The notes: generated from the letters alone by a model not told the origin. A DNA stretch of 64,000 nt from Prevotella sp. (GCA_016287755.1 JAEEWT010000016.1:1-64000), one strand, 5' to 3'. Shown: positions 1 to 8,924, counted from the first letter of the stretch. A program made the numbers and translations.

Positions 1-1656
1 CCCCTGATGGCTCGTATCGTTGAGCTGAAAGAAAAGGGTTTCGCTGACGCGAAAGAATATGACTACGCTCCCGTTGACCTGGGCGATGCCATCGAGAACT
101 ACAAGCAGATTCTCGACATCACTGGCGACGTGGCTGCCAATATCATCGAGCCGAACAGTGAGGCTGTCGACCTGGAAGGTCCACACCTCGAGAACGGTCG
201 TATGATCTACGCCTCTAAGACTTACGAGAACCTCGACGCCACCCGCAAGGCTGGTCTGTGGGGAGTATCCATGCCCCGTCGTTACGGCGGTCTGAACCTG
301 CCTAACGCTGTGTTCTCGATGCTATCTGAGATGATTTCGGCTGCTGATGCCGGTTTCCAGAACATCTGGAGTCTGCAGAGCTGTATCGACACACTCTATG
401 AGTTCGGTTCTGAGGAGCAGCGCCAGAAGTACATCCCCCGCGTTTGTGCTGGTGAGGGTATGAGTATGGACCTGACTGAGCCTGATGCCGGTTCCGACCT
501 GCAGCGCGTGATGCTGAAGGCTACCTACGATGAGAAGGAAGGCTGCTGGCGACTGAATGGTGTGAAGCGTTTCATCACCAACGGCGACTCTGACATCCAC
601 CTCGTACTGGCTCGGTCTGAGGAAGGCACGAAGGACGGACGCGGTCTGTCGATGTTTATCTACGACAAGCGTCAGGGTGGCGTGAACGTACGTCACATCG
701 AGCATAAATTAGGTATCCATGGCTCTCCCACCTGTGAGCTGACCTACAAGAACGCTAAGGCAGAGCTCTGCGGAAGCACTCGTCTGGGTCTGATTAAATA
801 TGTGATGGCCCTGATGAACGGCGCCCGCCTGGGTATCGCTGCACAGAGTGTAGGTGTTGAGCAGGAGGCTTACAACGAAGGACTGGCTTACGCGAAGGAG
901 CGTCAGCAGTTTGGTGATAAGATTATTAACTTCCCTGCCGTATATGACATGCTGTCACGCATGAAGGCTAAGCTCGATGCTGGTCGTTCACTGCTCTATG
1001 AGACAGCTTGCTATGTGGATGTTTACAAGTGTCTCGAAGATATCGAGCGCGACCGTAAGCTCACTCCCGAGGAGAAGCAGGAGCTGAAGAAATACCAGCG
1101 CCTGGCTGATGCCTTCACACCACTGGCCAAGGGTATGAACTCTGAGTATGCTAACCAGAACGCTTACGATGCTATCAGCATTCATGGTGGTTCAGGCTTC
1201 ATCATGGAGTACAAGAGTCAGCGTTTGTTCCGCGATGCCCGTATCTTCTCCATCTACGAGGGTACTACACAGCTGCAGGTGGTGGCTGCCATCCGCTACA
1301 TCACCAACGGCACGATGCTGAACAACATCAAGGATATGCTCGCTGCCCTGCCTGCTGATGCCAATGCGGCGCTGAAGGCTCGCGTGGAGAAGCTTATTCC
1401 GGTTTACGAGGAGGCTCTTGCCAACGTGAAAGCTTTGGAGAATCAGGATGCACAGGACTTCCTGGCTCGTCGTCTGTATGATATGACAGCCGAGTTAGTG
1501 ATGTCTCTGCTCATCATCCGCGATGCTGCCAAGGCTCCTGAACTCTTCGAGAAGAGTGCCAATGTCTATGTCCGCATGACCGAAGAGGATGTAATCGGTA
1601 AGTCGGCTTACATCAAGAACTTCAAGGTAGAAGACTTGGAAAGCTTTAAGAGTTGA
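1..1656 (+). CDS. Acyl-CoA dehydrogenase, 5' end cut by window
   Basis: FAD-dependent acyl-CoA dehydrogenase, expected to oxidise an acyl-CoA thioester to the enoyl form in the cytoplasm with ETF as electron acceptor. Family features include the MDLTEPDAGSD stretch (active-site/flavin region) near residue 152, a central beta domain, and a C-terminal helical domain with ARQ-like KERQQFGDKI and the IHGGSGFI and RDARIFSIYEGTTQ motifs. The frame is open to base 1: CCC CTG precedes the ATG at 7, and family members begin with roughly 15-20 more residues, so that ATG is probably internal and the gene starts outside the window. It ends just before a strong terminator. The substrate cannot be told from sequence. 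Confidence 0.93.
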   Translation, partial: PLMARIVELKEKGFADAKEYDYAPVDLGDAIENYKQILDITGDVAANIIEPNSEAVDLEGPHLENGRMIYASKTYENLDATRKAGLWGVSMPRRYGGLNLPNAVFSMLSEMISAADAGFQNIWSLQSCIDTLYEFGSEEQRQKYIPRVCAGEGMSMDLTEPDAGSDLQRVMLKATYDEKEGCWRLNGVKRFITNGDSDIHLVLARSEEGTKDGRGLSMFIYDKRQGGVNVRHIEHKLGIHGSPTCELTYKNAKAELCGSTRLGLIKYVMALMNGARLGIAAQSVGVEQEAYNEGLAYAKERQQFGDKIINFPAVYDMLSRMKAKLDAGRSLLYETACYVDVYKCLEDIERDRKLTPEEKQELKKYQRLADAFTPLAKGMNSEYANQNAYDAISIHGGSGFIMEYKSQRLFRDARIFSIYEGTTQLQVVAAIRYITNGTMLNNIKDMLAALPADANAALKARVEKLIPVYEEALANVKALENQDAQDFLARRLYDMTAELVMSLLIIRDAAKAPELFEKSANVYVRMTEEDVIGKSAYIKNFKVEDLESFKS

Positions 1657-1680
1657 AAGAATTAAAGTTTATAAAAAAGA

Positions 1681-1718
1681 GAATCCGATGAATCGACTTG
1701 ATTCATCGGATTCTTTTT
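1681..1718. terminator. Bidirectional rho-independent terminator
   Basis: A perfect 14-bp stem (1681-1694 with 1700-1713) with the loop GACTT is followed by T5 on the plus strand. On the minus strand it is followed by a T-rich run (complement of 1671-1680). It sits between the convergent acyl-CoA dehydrogenase and nadB genes and can serve both. Confidence 0.9.
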
Positions 1719-1744
1719 ATCTCCCTCCTCCTTCCTCCAAAAGT

Positions 1745-3334
1745 TCAATTTTTATCATATGCATGCACCGGATAGTCGAGGGTGTAATGCAACCCCCTGC
1801 ACTCTTTCCGTTCTATGGCCATGCGGGTAATCAGGTAACCCACGTTGATCATGTTTCGCAGTTCGCAGATATCTTTTGAGGCCTTCACACGCTTGAACAG
1901 GTTCTCTGTTTCCTCGTACAACATATCCAGACGGTCCCAAGCGCGTTTCAACCGAAGGTCTGATCGCACGATACCCACGTAGTTCGACATAATCTGTCCT
2001 ACCTCCTTCACGCTCTGCGTAATTAGCACCTGTTCCTCGTTGGTCATTGTTCCCTCATCATTCCATTCAGGAATCTTGTCGTTGAAGTCATAGAGATCCA
2101 CATGCTCCACCGAGTGTTTGGCCGCCGTCTCTGCATACACCACTGCCTCGATGAGTGAGTTACTGGCCAGTCGGTTACCGCCATGCAAGCCCGTGCATGA
2201 GCATTCGCCCAGCGCATAGAGTCGTTCAATACTCGTGCATCCGTTCAGATCCACCTTGATACCGCCGCACATGTAGTGGGCTGCAGGACGAACAGGGATA
2301 TAGTCGGTGGTGATGTCAATACCTATAGACAGACATTTCTGGTAGATATTCGGGAAGTGGTGACGTGTCTCTTCAGCATTCTTGTGCGTCACATCCAGAC
2401 ACACATGATCCAGTCCGTGAATCTTCATCTCCTTATCGATGGCCCTTGCCACGATATCACGGGGAGCCAACGACAGACGATCATCGTATTTCTCCATGAA
2501 CGTCTCGCCATTGGGCAGCTTCAGGATGGCTCCATAGCCGCGCATGGCCTCGGTGATGAGGTAAGCGGGATGTGTCTCTCCTACATGATGGAGCACCGTG
2601 GGATGGAACTGCACAAACTCCATGTCGGCTACCGTTCCCTTGGCACGATACACCATGGCAATGCCGTCGCCTGTGGAGATGACGGGATTGGAGGTTGTCT
2701 CATAGACAGCACCGCAGCCGCCTGTACACATCACCGTGATCTTCGACAGATAGGTGTCCACCTTCTGGGTATCAGGGTTCAGCACATAGGCGCCATAGCA
2801 GTTGATATAGGGGGTACGACGAGTCACCTTAGCGCCAAGATGGTGCTGGGTGATGATCTCCACGGCAAAGTGGTTCTCCTTGATATCAATGTCAGGACAA
2901 GCGCGTACGGCAGCCATCAAACCCCTTTGGATCTCAGCTCCGGTATCGTCGGCATGGTGCAGGATACGGAACTCCGAGTGCCCTCCCTCGCGGTGCAGGT
3001 CGAAGTCGCCCTGCTCGTTCTTATCGAAGTTCACCCCCCAGTTCACCAGTTCCTTGATCTGTGAGGGCGCCATGCGCACCACCTGTTCCACGGCAGCACG
3101 GTCGCTGATATAGTCGCCGGCGATCATCGTATCCTCGATATGCTTGTCGAAATTATCGACCGCGAGGTTTGTCACCGAGGCCACTCCTCCTTGTGCGAAA
3201 CTGGTATTAGCCTCATCGAGACTTGTCTTACAGATCATGCAGATCTTACCCTTCTTCTCTCGCGCCACCTTCAAGGCGTAGCTCATACCGGCCACTCCAG
3301 AGCCGATAATAAGAAAATCGTACTTGTATATCAT
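1745..3334 (-). CDS. nadB: L-aspartate oxidase
   Basis: Flavoprotein that oxidises L-aspartate to iminoaspartate, the first step of de novo NAD synthesis. Visible features are the N-terminal dinucleotide-binding IIGSGVAGMSYA (residues 9-20), FAQGGVA near 46, the HREGGHSEFRILHHADDTG substrate/flavin region near 114, MEFVQFHPT, and the C-terminal GECSCTGLHGGNRLASNSL motif typical of NadB rather than SdhA. At 529 aa it is full length. It starts 9 bp after the DMT transporter stop, so the two are probably co-transcribed. nadA and nadC are not in the window. Confidence 0.96.
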   Translation of the reverse strand: MIYKYDFLIIGSGVAGMSYALKVAREKKGKICMICKTSLDEANTSFAQGGVASVTNLAVDNFDKHIEDTMIAGDYISDRAAVEQVVRMAPSQIKELVNWGVNFDKNEQGDFDLHREGGHSEFRILHHADDTGAEIQRGLMAAVRACPDIDIKENHFAVEIITQHHLGAKVTRRTPYINCYGAYVLNPDTQKVDTYLSKITVMCTGGCGAVYETTSNPVISTGDGIAMVYRAKGTVADMEFVQFHPTVLHHVGETHPAYLITEAMRGYGAILKLPNGETFMEKYDDRLSLAPRDIVARAIDKEMKIHGLDHVCLDVTHKNAEETRHHFPNIYQKCLSIGIDITTDYIPVRPAAHYMCGGIKVDLNGCTSIERLYALGECSCTGLHGGNRLASNSLIEAVVYAETAAKHSVEHVDLYDFNDKIPEWNDEGTMTNEEQVLITQSVKEVGQIMSNYVGIVRSDLRLKRAWDRLDMLYEETENLFKRVKASKDICELRNMINVGYLITRMAIERKECRGLHYTLDYPVHAYDKN

Positions 3335-3343
3335 AAAGCGTAC

Positions 3344-4246
3344 TTATTGTTTCTCTCGTGTCACCAACCACGCACCGAACAACACCAGCACTGCTGCAAT
3401 GGGCTTATCCCACGTCAGGATATCCTGTCCGATGGCAATGGCCACCAGTGAAGCCACTACGGGTTGGATGTTCGTATAGATACTTACCACCGTAGCCTTC
3501 AGGTACTGCATGGCAAAAGGAATCATGAAGTAACCCAGCACCGTGGCAAAGATCACGATGAAGGCCATGGCGGCAATACCGGTCCAGTTTGCCTGTCCAC
3601 CGTATAAAGCCGTGGCGGGGAACTCTTTCCATGAGAAGGGCAGTACGGCAATGGTACTTACCAGGAAGATCCATTTCATCTGCGTTACCGCCGTGTATTT
3701 CTGCGACACCTTCCTTGTAATGAGCAGATAGACCACCCATGTAAGCACACTGAGGATAGCCAGGATGATGCCCAACAGATCGTTACTACCTGCACCAGCC
3801 TGCCAGCCTACGAACACCATCAGTGCGGCACCTAAGATGGCTATGATCACACCCAGGGTTTTAACACCAGTAACCTGTTCCTTCAGGAACATCGCTGCCA
3901 TGAGCATCGTGGCCACAGGTGTCAACGTGGCAATCAGTGAGAAATACACAGGAGTGGTGAAATCCAGCGCCCATGCTGTGAGTGTCTGTGAGATGACGAA
4001 GCCTAACAAACCGCCTGCCATGATCACCAGCAAATCCTTCCGTTCCACCTTCTCCTTCGGTAGGAACCAGCTAATCACCCAGAAGATCAGCGCAGCGCCA
4101 AGACAGCGTGTAGCCATGTACGTCATGGGGGTTACCCACTCCTCGAGAAGATACTTGGTCACGGGAACACCCAGACCGAAAATAACATTTGCCGTGATGA
4201 TCGCGGCATGTCCCTCAAATTGATGCTTATCCATGAATTGATGCAA
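3344..4246 (-). CDS. EamA/DMT-superfamily transporter
   Basis: Integral membrane protein of about ten transmembrane segments made of two tandem EamA domains (about residues 14-146 and 155-297). Family members export metabolites or amino acids, but the substrate cannot be assigned. An in-frame Met at residue 5 (4234) is an alternative start. A -7 box lies only a few bases upstream of the first ATG, so the second Met would give a more normal leader. Its stop is 9 bp from the nadB start, suggesting a two-gene operon. Confidence 0.9.
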   Translation of the reverse strand: MHQFMDKHQFEGHAAIITANVIFGLGVPVTKYLLEEWVTPMTYMATRCLGAALIFWVISWFLPKEKVERKDLLVIMAGGLLGFVISQTLTAWALDFTTPVYFSLIATLTPVATMLMAAMFLKEQVTGVKTLGVIIAILGAALMVFVGWQAGAGSNDLLGIILAILSVLTWVVYLLITRKVSQKYTAVTQMKWIFLVSTIAVLPFSWKEFPATALYGGQANWTGIAAMAFIVIFATVLGYFMIPFAMQYLKATVVSIYTNIQPVVASLVAIAIGQDILTWDKPIAAVLVLFGAWLVTREKQ

Positions 4247-4257
4247 TTATGTGGGTA

Positions 4258-4265
4258 CAAAGGTA
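4258..4265 (-). promoter_or_regulatory. -7 box for DMT transporter-nadB
   Basis: TACCTTTG on the minus strand fits the Bacteroidetes consensus TAnnTTTG and lies 11 bp before the annotated ATG at 4246. Confidence 0.6.
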
Positions 4266-4356
4266 CATATTAGTGAGAACAATACAAAATAAATACCTTT
4301 ATTTTTGCATCTGGATGATCCCATCACCACATCGAGCACCATCATCAGAACAAATG

Positions 4357-5376
4357 CTACTTGACTTTTGCAAAGTCCAGTCGGTCATATACTTCATCCG
4401 TCACAGGCTCACACCATTCGTTGGAAGCACCTTCCTGCACATCCTTGTGATACGTCAGATGCTGGAACCACGAATCTTTGGCGGCTCCGTGCCAATGCTT
4501 CACTTCGGCAGGGATAGCAATGACAGTTCCGGGAGTCATCTCAACAGCTTCCTTGCCCCATTCCTGATACCAGCCACGACCAGCGACGCAGATCAAGACC
4601 TGTACCTGCTTATGGTGAATGTGCCAATTATTACGGCAACGAGGCTCGAAGGTAACGTTCATCACACCACCGCCAACGTCTGCCAGAAAACTATGACCAA
4701 TAAAATACTTACCGTATGGATTAGGCTCGCCCTTGGGCCATTTGCTCAGAAGAGTATAGCCATTGTTGCTGAGCCAGGCGCAGAGCTCATCCACAAGCTG
4801 CTGACTGTTACCCATATTCACAGCACCCTGTTTATGGGCAGCCAATTGCGGAGCAACACCTTCCAAGCCACTCAGGGCTGCTACGGTCACGATTTCACGG
4901 TCGGCAGCAGAAAGCTGGTCGCCGGCGAAGATATCACCAAAGAGGTGCGACTTCAGATAGTAGTCGTCCTGCGGACAGAAATCGTAGTTGAACGGACGAC
5001 CAGAGAGCTGTGTCTGGTTCTTTACGCCCAGTTCATAAGCTTTCCTGGCATCATCCCATTCAGCAGGGCGCGTCCAGGGCTTGCCCTCCTGCCAGTTAGC
5101 TTGCTTATTCTCCAACACCTTACTCAGCACGCCCAGCGCATTCAGCGAACGAGGAAAGCCTGTGTAGGCATAGAGCTGTGAGAATGCTTCCTTCAGTTCG
5201 TTAATGGTCACTCCGTTGTCGAGCGCCTTCCTGACCGCAGGTTCCAGGCGTTCCATATCACCTTGTGCCATCATAGAAGCACATGCGGCCAATCCCTTTT
5301 GCCGCTCGGTTAACGTTTGACTGTTTGCTGTTACCATAGTCAATACAACTATAATTGATAAAACGATTCTTTTCAT
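4357..5376 (-). CDS. Secreted CMD-cupin two-domain protein
   Basis: A protein of 339 aa with a signal peptide (about residues 1-19), a duplicated carboxymuconolactone-decarboxylase-like helical region (about 25-200) and a C-terminal cupin (about 220-310). The cupin keeps the metal-binding histidines: WHIHHKQ in motif 1 and VKHWHG in motif 2. The CMD part lacks the redox CxxC of AhpD, so peroxidase activity is unlikely; one conserved AAHKQGA stretch remains. The start codon overlaps the stop of the upstream ABM gene (ATGA), so it is translationally coupled as the last gene of a five-gene operon. It is probably a periplasmic enzyme or sensor for a small carbonyl or quinone-like compound, but the substrate is unknown. 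Confidence 0.82.
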   Translation of the reverse strand: MKRIVLSIIVVLTMVTANSQTLTERQKGLAACASMMAQGDMERLEPAVRKALDNGVTINELKEAFSQLYAYTGFPRSLNALGVLSKVLENKQANWQEGKPWTRPAEWDDARKAYELGVKNQTQLSGRPFNYDFCPQDDYYLKSHLFGDIFAGDQLSAADREIVTVAALSGLEGVAPQLAAHKQGAVNMGNSQQLVDELCAWLSNNGYTLLSKWPKGEPNPYGKYFIGHSFLADVGGGVMNVTFEPRCRNNWHIHHKQVQVLICVAGRGWYQEWGKEAVEMTPGTVIAIPAEVKHWHGAAKDSWFQHLTYHKDVQEGASNEWCEPVTDEVYDRLDFAKVK

Positions 5377-5819
5377 TTGATTCTCTTCATTTTCTTGAAT
5401 ATATTGCCCATCGTTTCCGGATCGAGCGGTTTCATGGTGGGCAGTTTCAAGTCCTTCACCATATGGAGCGTACCTTGCTTGTACTTCATGAAGTGGTCGG
5501 TTTTCAGGTGTTGCTGATAAGCCTCCTCCGATGCATAGATTTCGAGGATGCGGATCTGCGTGGAATCCTCTACGCTCTGCATAGGGAAGAGACAGATAAC
5601 TCCTGGTTCACGTTCCACGCTCAAACGATCCACCTCATTAGCAAACGCGAGGTATTCCGCCAAATGTTCTGGATAAACCTCAATCTCTGCAATACGGACA
5701 ATAAGAGACCCTCCTCCTTGCCCCTCCATCACAGGGAGGGGAGTATGCACACCTATCACTCCCTGAGCGAAACCGTTTGCTGCTATCATAAGACTCAGCA
5801 ATAATACTTTACTTTTCAA
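5373..5819 (-). CDS. Exported antibiotic-biosynthesis-monooxygenase (ABM) domain protein
   Basis: A 148-aa protein with an N-terminal signal peptide (about 1-19) and an ABM/dimeric alpha-beta barrel domain (about 42-140; VRIAEIEVYPEHLAEYLAFA opening strand and helix). Such domains act as cofactor-free monooxygenases on quinols or bind small ligands. Between the signal peptide and the domain lies a Gly/Pro-rich linker coded by a 7-bp G/C palindrome (CCCCTCC 5721-5727, GGAGGGG 5735-5741). This resembles the genome's intergenic terminator-like repeats and looks inserted in frame. The stop overlaps the next gene by 4 bp. Confidence 0.8.
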   Translation of the reverse strand: MKSKVLLLSLMIAANGFAQGVIGVHTPLPVMEGQGGGSLIVRIAEIEVYPEHLAEYLAFANEVDRLSVEREPGVICLFPMQSVEDSTQIRILEIYASEEAYQQHLKTDHFMKYKQGTLHMVKDLKLPTMKPLDPETMGNIFKKMKRIK

Positions 5820-5828
5820 CTTTTAACT

Positions 5829-5905
5829 TTAACTTCGTTGACTTTCGTCACGACTCGGCAAAACTCAAGCAAGCTTGGTTCTGCGCTCGCTGTTCCAAAA
5901 GTTCA
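5829..5905 (-). repeat. Structured dispersed repeat, family B copy 1
   Basis: This 77-bp element lies between the alcohol dehydrogenase stop and the ABM start, in sense orientation. Read on the minus strand it has the outer arm ACTTTTG, conserved CAGCGAG, an inner hairpin CAAG-CTTG-CTTG (5877-5866), conserved GAGTCGTGA, and the outer arm GAAAGT. Copies 2-4 are at 28688, 39904 and 43026. Confidence 0.75.
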
Positions 5906-5906
5906 A

Positions 5907-7073
5907 CTATAAACTATCTTTCAGAACCTGTACAACCTCGTCGCGATTCAGGATGTAGTAGCCACCCTGACAGATGGGACATGCATCGGCCATACCTTCT
6001 ATCTGCTCAGGTTTGGCTCCACAGTCGGTGATGTTCATCGCCAGTCCCAGTTCGCGCATCCATTGTTCCATCGTCTCCAAACCCTCCATGGCCACTTGCT
6101 CGTCGGTCTTGCCTTCGGGACAAACAAGCCATACATTCATAGCCAGACGCTTGAACTTCTGTACGGCATCCGGTGACTTGCTGATGAGCAGACGGTAGTA
6201 GGCTCCGCTGACAGCAGCAAGCGTATGTCCGTGGGTAGCATCGGTAAAGGCAGCTACAGCCTGTCCCAGCATATGTACCATCCAGTCGGTAGCCTTACCA
6301 CGGTCGATAAGGGTGTTCAGCGCCCAGGTGGCCGTCCACATGATGTTCGAGCGTGCTTCGTAGTCCTCAGCGTTCACCAAAGCCTTGCATGAGCTTACGA
6401 TGAGTGAGCGCATCAGTCCTTCAGCGATATAGTCGCTGGTGTTGTCGTCGGTGCCCGAGAGATACTGCTCCAAGATATGACTCATGATGTCGTAGATGCC
6501 GGCCACCATCTGGTACTTCGGTACGGTAAACGTGAAACGCGGATTCAGGATGGCGAAGTCGGGGTTACGGAAATTGTAGAACAACTTGAGATTCTCCGTA
6601 TGACTGGAGATCACGGAGCAGCTGTCCATTTCAGAACCCGTACCGGCCATTGTCAGCACGCAGCCCACAGGAATCCAACGGCACGTCATCGGCTGCCAGT
6701 TCTTGAAATAGTATTCCCAGGGATCGCCGTCATACCACGCACTTCCGGCCACAGCCTTGCAGTAGTCGATGGTTGAGCCACCTCCCACGCCGAGGATGAA
6801 ATCCACCTCCTCGCGACGCGCCAGATGAGCGCCCTCCAACACCTTCTCGATAGTGGGATTCGGCATTACGCCCGACAGTTCCACCACCTCGCAACCAGCC
6901 TTTTTCAGCTCAGTCATCACCTGGTCGTAGATGCCGTTGCGCTTGATGCTGCCGCCACCATAGCACAGCATCACCTTCTTGCCGTAGTTTTTCAGTTCTT
7001 CACTCAGTTTATTTAATGCATCCTCACCGAAGTGCAGCTTCGTGGGATTGTGGAATGTGAAATTGCCTAACAT
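5907..7073 (-). CDS. Iron-containing alcohol dehydrogenase (BdhA/YqhD type)
   Basis: A 388-aa group III alcohol dehydrogenase, reducing aldehydes with NAD(P)H in the cytoplasm. Features are the nucleotide-binding GVGGGSTIDYCKA (about 96-108) and the metal ligands Asp/His in YDIMSHILEQYL (about 195-206) and His/His in DWMVHMLGQ and DATHGHTLA (about 263-282). The N-terminus NFTFHNPTKLHFG is typical of butanol-dehydrogenase/YqhD proteins, which scavenge toxic aldehydes. It is the third gene of the 8777-4357 operon, 10 bp after the hydrolase stop. The neighbouring oxidoreductases support a role in reactive-carbonyl or redox stress. Confidence 0.92.
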   Translation of the reverse strand: MLGNFTFHNPTKLHFGEDALNKLSEELKNYGKKVMLCYGGGSIKRNGIYDQVMTELKKAGCEVVELSGVMPNPTIEKVLEGAHLARREEVDFILGVGGGSTIDYCKAVAGSAWYDGDPWEYYFKNWQPMTCRWIPVGCVLTMAGTGSEMDSCSVISSHTENLKLFYNFRNPDFAILNPRFTFTVPKYQMVAGIYDIMSHILEQYLSGTDDNTSDYIAEGLMRSLIVSSCKALVNAEDYEARSNIMWTATWALNTLIDRGKATDWMVHMLGQAVAAFTDATHGHTLAAVSGAYYRLLISKSPDAVQKFKRLAMNVWLVCPEGKTDEQVAMEGLETMEQWMRELGLAMNITDCGAKPEQIEGMADACPICQGGYYILNRDEVVQVLKDSL

Positions 7074-7083
7074 ATTCTTTTTC

Positions 7084-8211
7084 TTATTTTAGATACTGAG
7101 CGAAAAACTCAGCCAGTTTGTCCCAAGGAATCATATTTTTCGGTTCACCCTTACCAACCAACTCCGTATAGCCACCATCGTAGAGGTCGCAATGAGAGGC
7201 TCCAGGGATGATGAGCAGCTGCTTGTTGGCTGGATTAGGATTGGGCTTGCCAACCACGTTGTAGCCCTCGGCTTTGCCTTCCACCATGTATTTGTAGGCA
7301 GCCTCACCAAAGTAGCGAGAGTGAGCCTTCTCTCCATGCATCACGAGGACGGCAGAGCGGATCTCGTTGATGTAATAGAGGAAACGGCTATTGGCATAAG
7401 CCTGTGTACCGATGGTACGCCAACCGTCGTTTGAGTTACCGCTGCGCTTATGATAGCCGCGTTCGGTCTTATAATAATCAAAGTAATCTTTCACGAACTG
7501 AGGCGCATCATCGGGTAGAGGATCTACAACACCACCGGCCATTGCCATCGGATCGGTCAGACGCTGCTTGGCAAGCGCCTCGCGGGCAGCATGGCGCGCC
7601 TCCTCCTTGTCATCACTATCGTAATAGCCATTACCACTAACGCGTGTCATGTCGTACATTGTACTTGCCACAGTAGCTTTGATACGTGGGTCGGCAGCGG
7701 CTGCATTCAAGGCGATTCCACCCCAACCGCAAATACCGATGATACCAATCTTTTCAGCATCCACATTGTCCTGCTTGGAAAGGTAATCCACAGCCGCCAT
7801 GAAGTCCTCTGTGTTGATGTCAGGCGAAGCCGTGCGACGGGGTTCACCGCTACTCTCACCAGTATATGAAGGATCGAAAGCCAAGGTTACATACCCACGC
7901 TCTGCCATCCGCATGGCATAGAGACCGCTCGACTGCTCCTTGATGGCGCCGAAAGGACCAGAGACGGCAATGGCGGGCAACTTACCGTCCGCATCTTTAG
8001 GAGTGTAGAGATCGGCTGCTAATGTCAGTCCGTACTGTGTCTCAAACGTCACCTTCTTATGGTTCACTTTCTCGCTCAGCGGGAAAACCTTGTCCCACTC
8101 CTGCGTCAGATTCAATGTTGTCATATTATCTTCTGTTTTAGTTTGTTCTTTGTTTGTGCAACCTGCGAGCATTCCGCCCAGCAGTAATGCGGCTATAACT
8201 ACTCTTTTCAT
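7084..8211 (-). CDS. Alpha/beta hydrolase lipoprotein, dienelactone-hydrolase-like
   Basis: A 375-aa lipoprotein (signal peptide with lipobox LLGGMLAGC at 11-19) followed by an alpha/beta hydrolase fold. The nucleophile elbow reads IGICGWGG: Cys takes the usual Ser position, as in dienelactone hydrolase. The catalytic His is in IPGASHCDLYD near the C-terminus. It is anchored in the membrane or periplasm, and the substrate is unknown. The ATG overlaps the stop of the upstream gene by 4 bp, so the two are translationally coupled. Homologous hydrolases are common in Bacteroidales gene groups with flavodoxins and aldo/keto reductases, which are also nearby here. Confidence 0.86.
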   Translation of the reverse strand: MKRVVIAALLLGGMLAGCTNKEQTKTEDNMTTLNLTQEWDKVFPLSEKVNHKKVTFETQYGLTLAADLYTPKDADGKLPAIAVSGPFGAIKEQSSGLYAMRMAERGYVTLAFDPSYTGESSGEPRRTASPDINTEDFMAAVDYLSKQDNVDAEKIGIIGICGWGGIALNAAAADPRIKATVASTMYDMTRVSGNGYYDSDDKEEARHAAREALAKQRLTDPMAMAGGVVDPLPDDAPQFVKDYFDYYKTERGYHKRSGNSNDGWRTIGTQAYANSRFLYYINEIRSAVLVMHGEKAHSRYFGEAAYKYMVEGKAEGYNVVGKPNPNPANKQLLIIPGASHCDLYDGGYTELVGKGEPKNMIPWDKLAEFFAQYLK

Positions 8212-8777
8212 AATATCACTTTTTTACCGTTTTTGATGTATATTCCTTTTGATGGGTTGCTTGCCTGCCGACCATCCAGGGAGTAGATATTCCCCTCGCC
8301 CTTTGGAGAGGAGTTAGAAGTGAGGTTTCCAATGGCAGTTGTACCTAATGAGAGCGACAGCGTCACGCTGACATTGCTTTCGCCTGCTTTCAGGAAAGTG
8401 CGCAGCTGACTCTCCGAGAGACCTTCGATCTTTCCCAGAGGAGTGTAGCTCCACGAATTGGAACCGTAGAAAAGACAGATGTTGCTGCCGTTGTAGAGAA
8501 CCACGTCGCCTGGCTGAGCAGTAATCTGTTGATTGCTCGTGGGCAGCGAGAAACCAAGCGGTCCCCAAATCTCGAAATCACCGCTACTGTTGAGTGTTAC
8601 GGTAACAGGCAACTTTTCGATAAGTGTCCGTGTGGCGTCATTGTCAGCAAGTGTAATGCTCTGCGTCTGATCGCCGATAGTGATATACATTTTATCCATA
8701 TTCTGGGCCTTTATTACATTGTCTGAAGAACAACAACTAAACAGCAATACAGTTAAGAATAAAAGAATCTGCTTCAT
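8208..8777 (-). CDS. Cyclophilin-like-fold lipoprotein with CTD-like tail
   Basis: A 189-aa exported protein (signal LLFLTVLLFSCCSS, lipobox around Cys15/16). Residues 28-140 match the small bacterial cyclophilin-like fold (MYITIGDQ opening, FEIWGPLGF, PGDVVLYNGSNICLFYG). The final 25 residues carry IYSLDGRQ and GIYIKNGKKV, a short version of the tail seen on the two large surface proteins at 32274 and 36493. The linker before the tail (8282-8320) is coded by a CCCCTC/GAGAGG palindrome of intergenic type. It is the first gene of the five-gene operon and diverges from the AraC gene. Confidence 0.75.
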   Translation of the reverse strand: MKQILLFLTVLLFSCCSSDNVIKAQNMDKMYITIGDQTQSITLADNDATRTLIEKLPVTVTLNSSGDFEIWGPLGFSLPTSNQQITAQPGDVVLYNGSNICLFYGSNSWSYTPLGKIEGLSESQLRTFLKAGESNVSVTLSLSLGTTAIGNLTSNSSPKGEGNIYSLDGRQASNPSKGIYIKNGKKVIL

Positions 8778-8799
8778 GTCTCTTATGATTATTCGATTG

Positions 8800-8856
8800 C
8801 AAAGTTAGGTATTATAAATAATATAGGTATTACACATATTGGCTGATAATATACCA
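8800..8856. promoter_or_regulatory. Candidate AraC operator and divergent promoter region
   Basis: A minus-strand -7 box TAACTTTG (8800-8807) serves the lipoprotein operon. It overlaps the first of two direct repeats TAGGTATTA (8806-8814 and 8824-8832, 18 bp apart). An inverted pair ATTGG/CCAAT follows (8838-8856). Spaced direct repeats between divergent operon and araC-type genes are the usual AraC-family operator layout. Regulation of this operon by the gene at 8940 is inferred. Confidence 0.5.
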
Positions 8857-8924
8857 ATTTCGCAGATTTTGCTTAAATATTACAAATTATCAACCATTTT
8901 TAGTCTATATTGAAGGTTTTTTCT

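Noticed and set aside
2276..3064. 262-aa open frame opposite nadB
   Set aside because: Antisense shadow of a clear nadB gene; no family features.
4249..5181. 310-aa open frame opposite the CMD-cupin gene
   Set aside because: Antisense shadow; it contains the DMT transporter promoter on the other strand.
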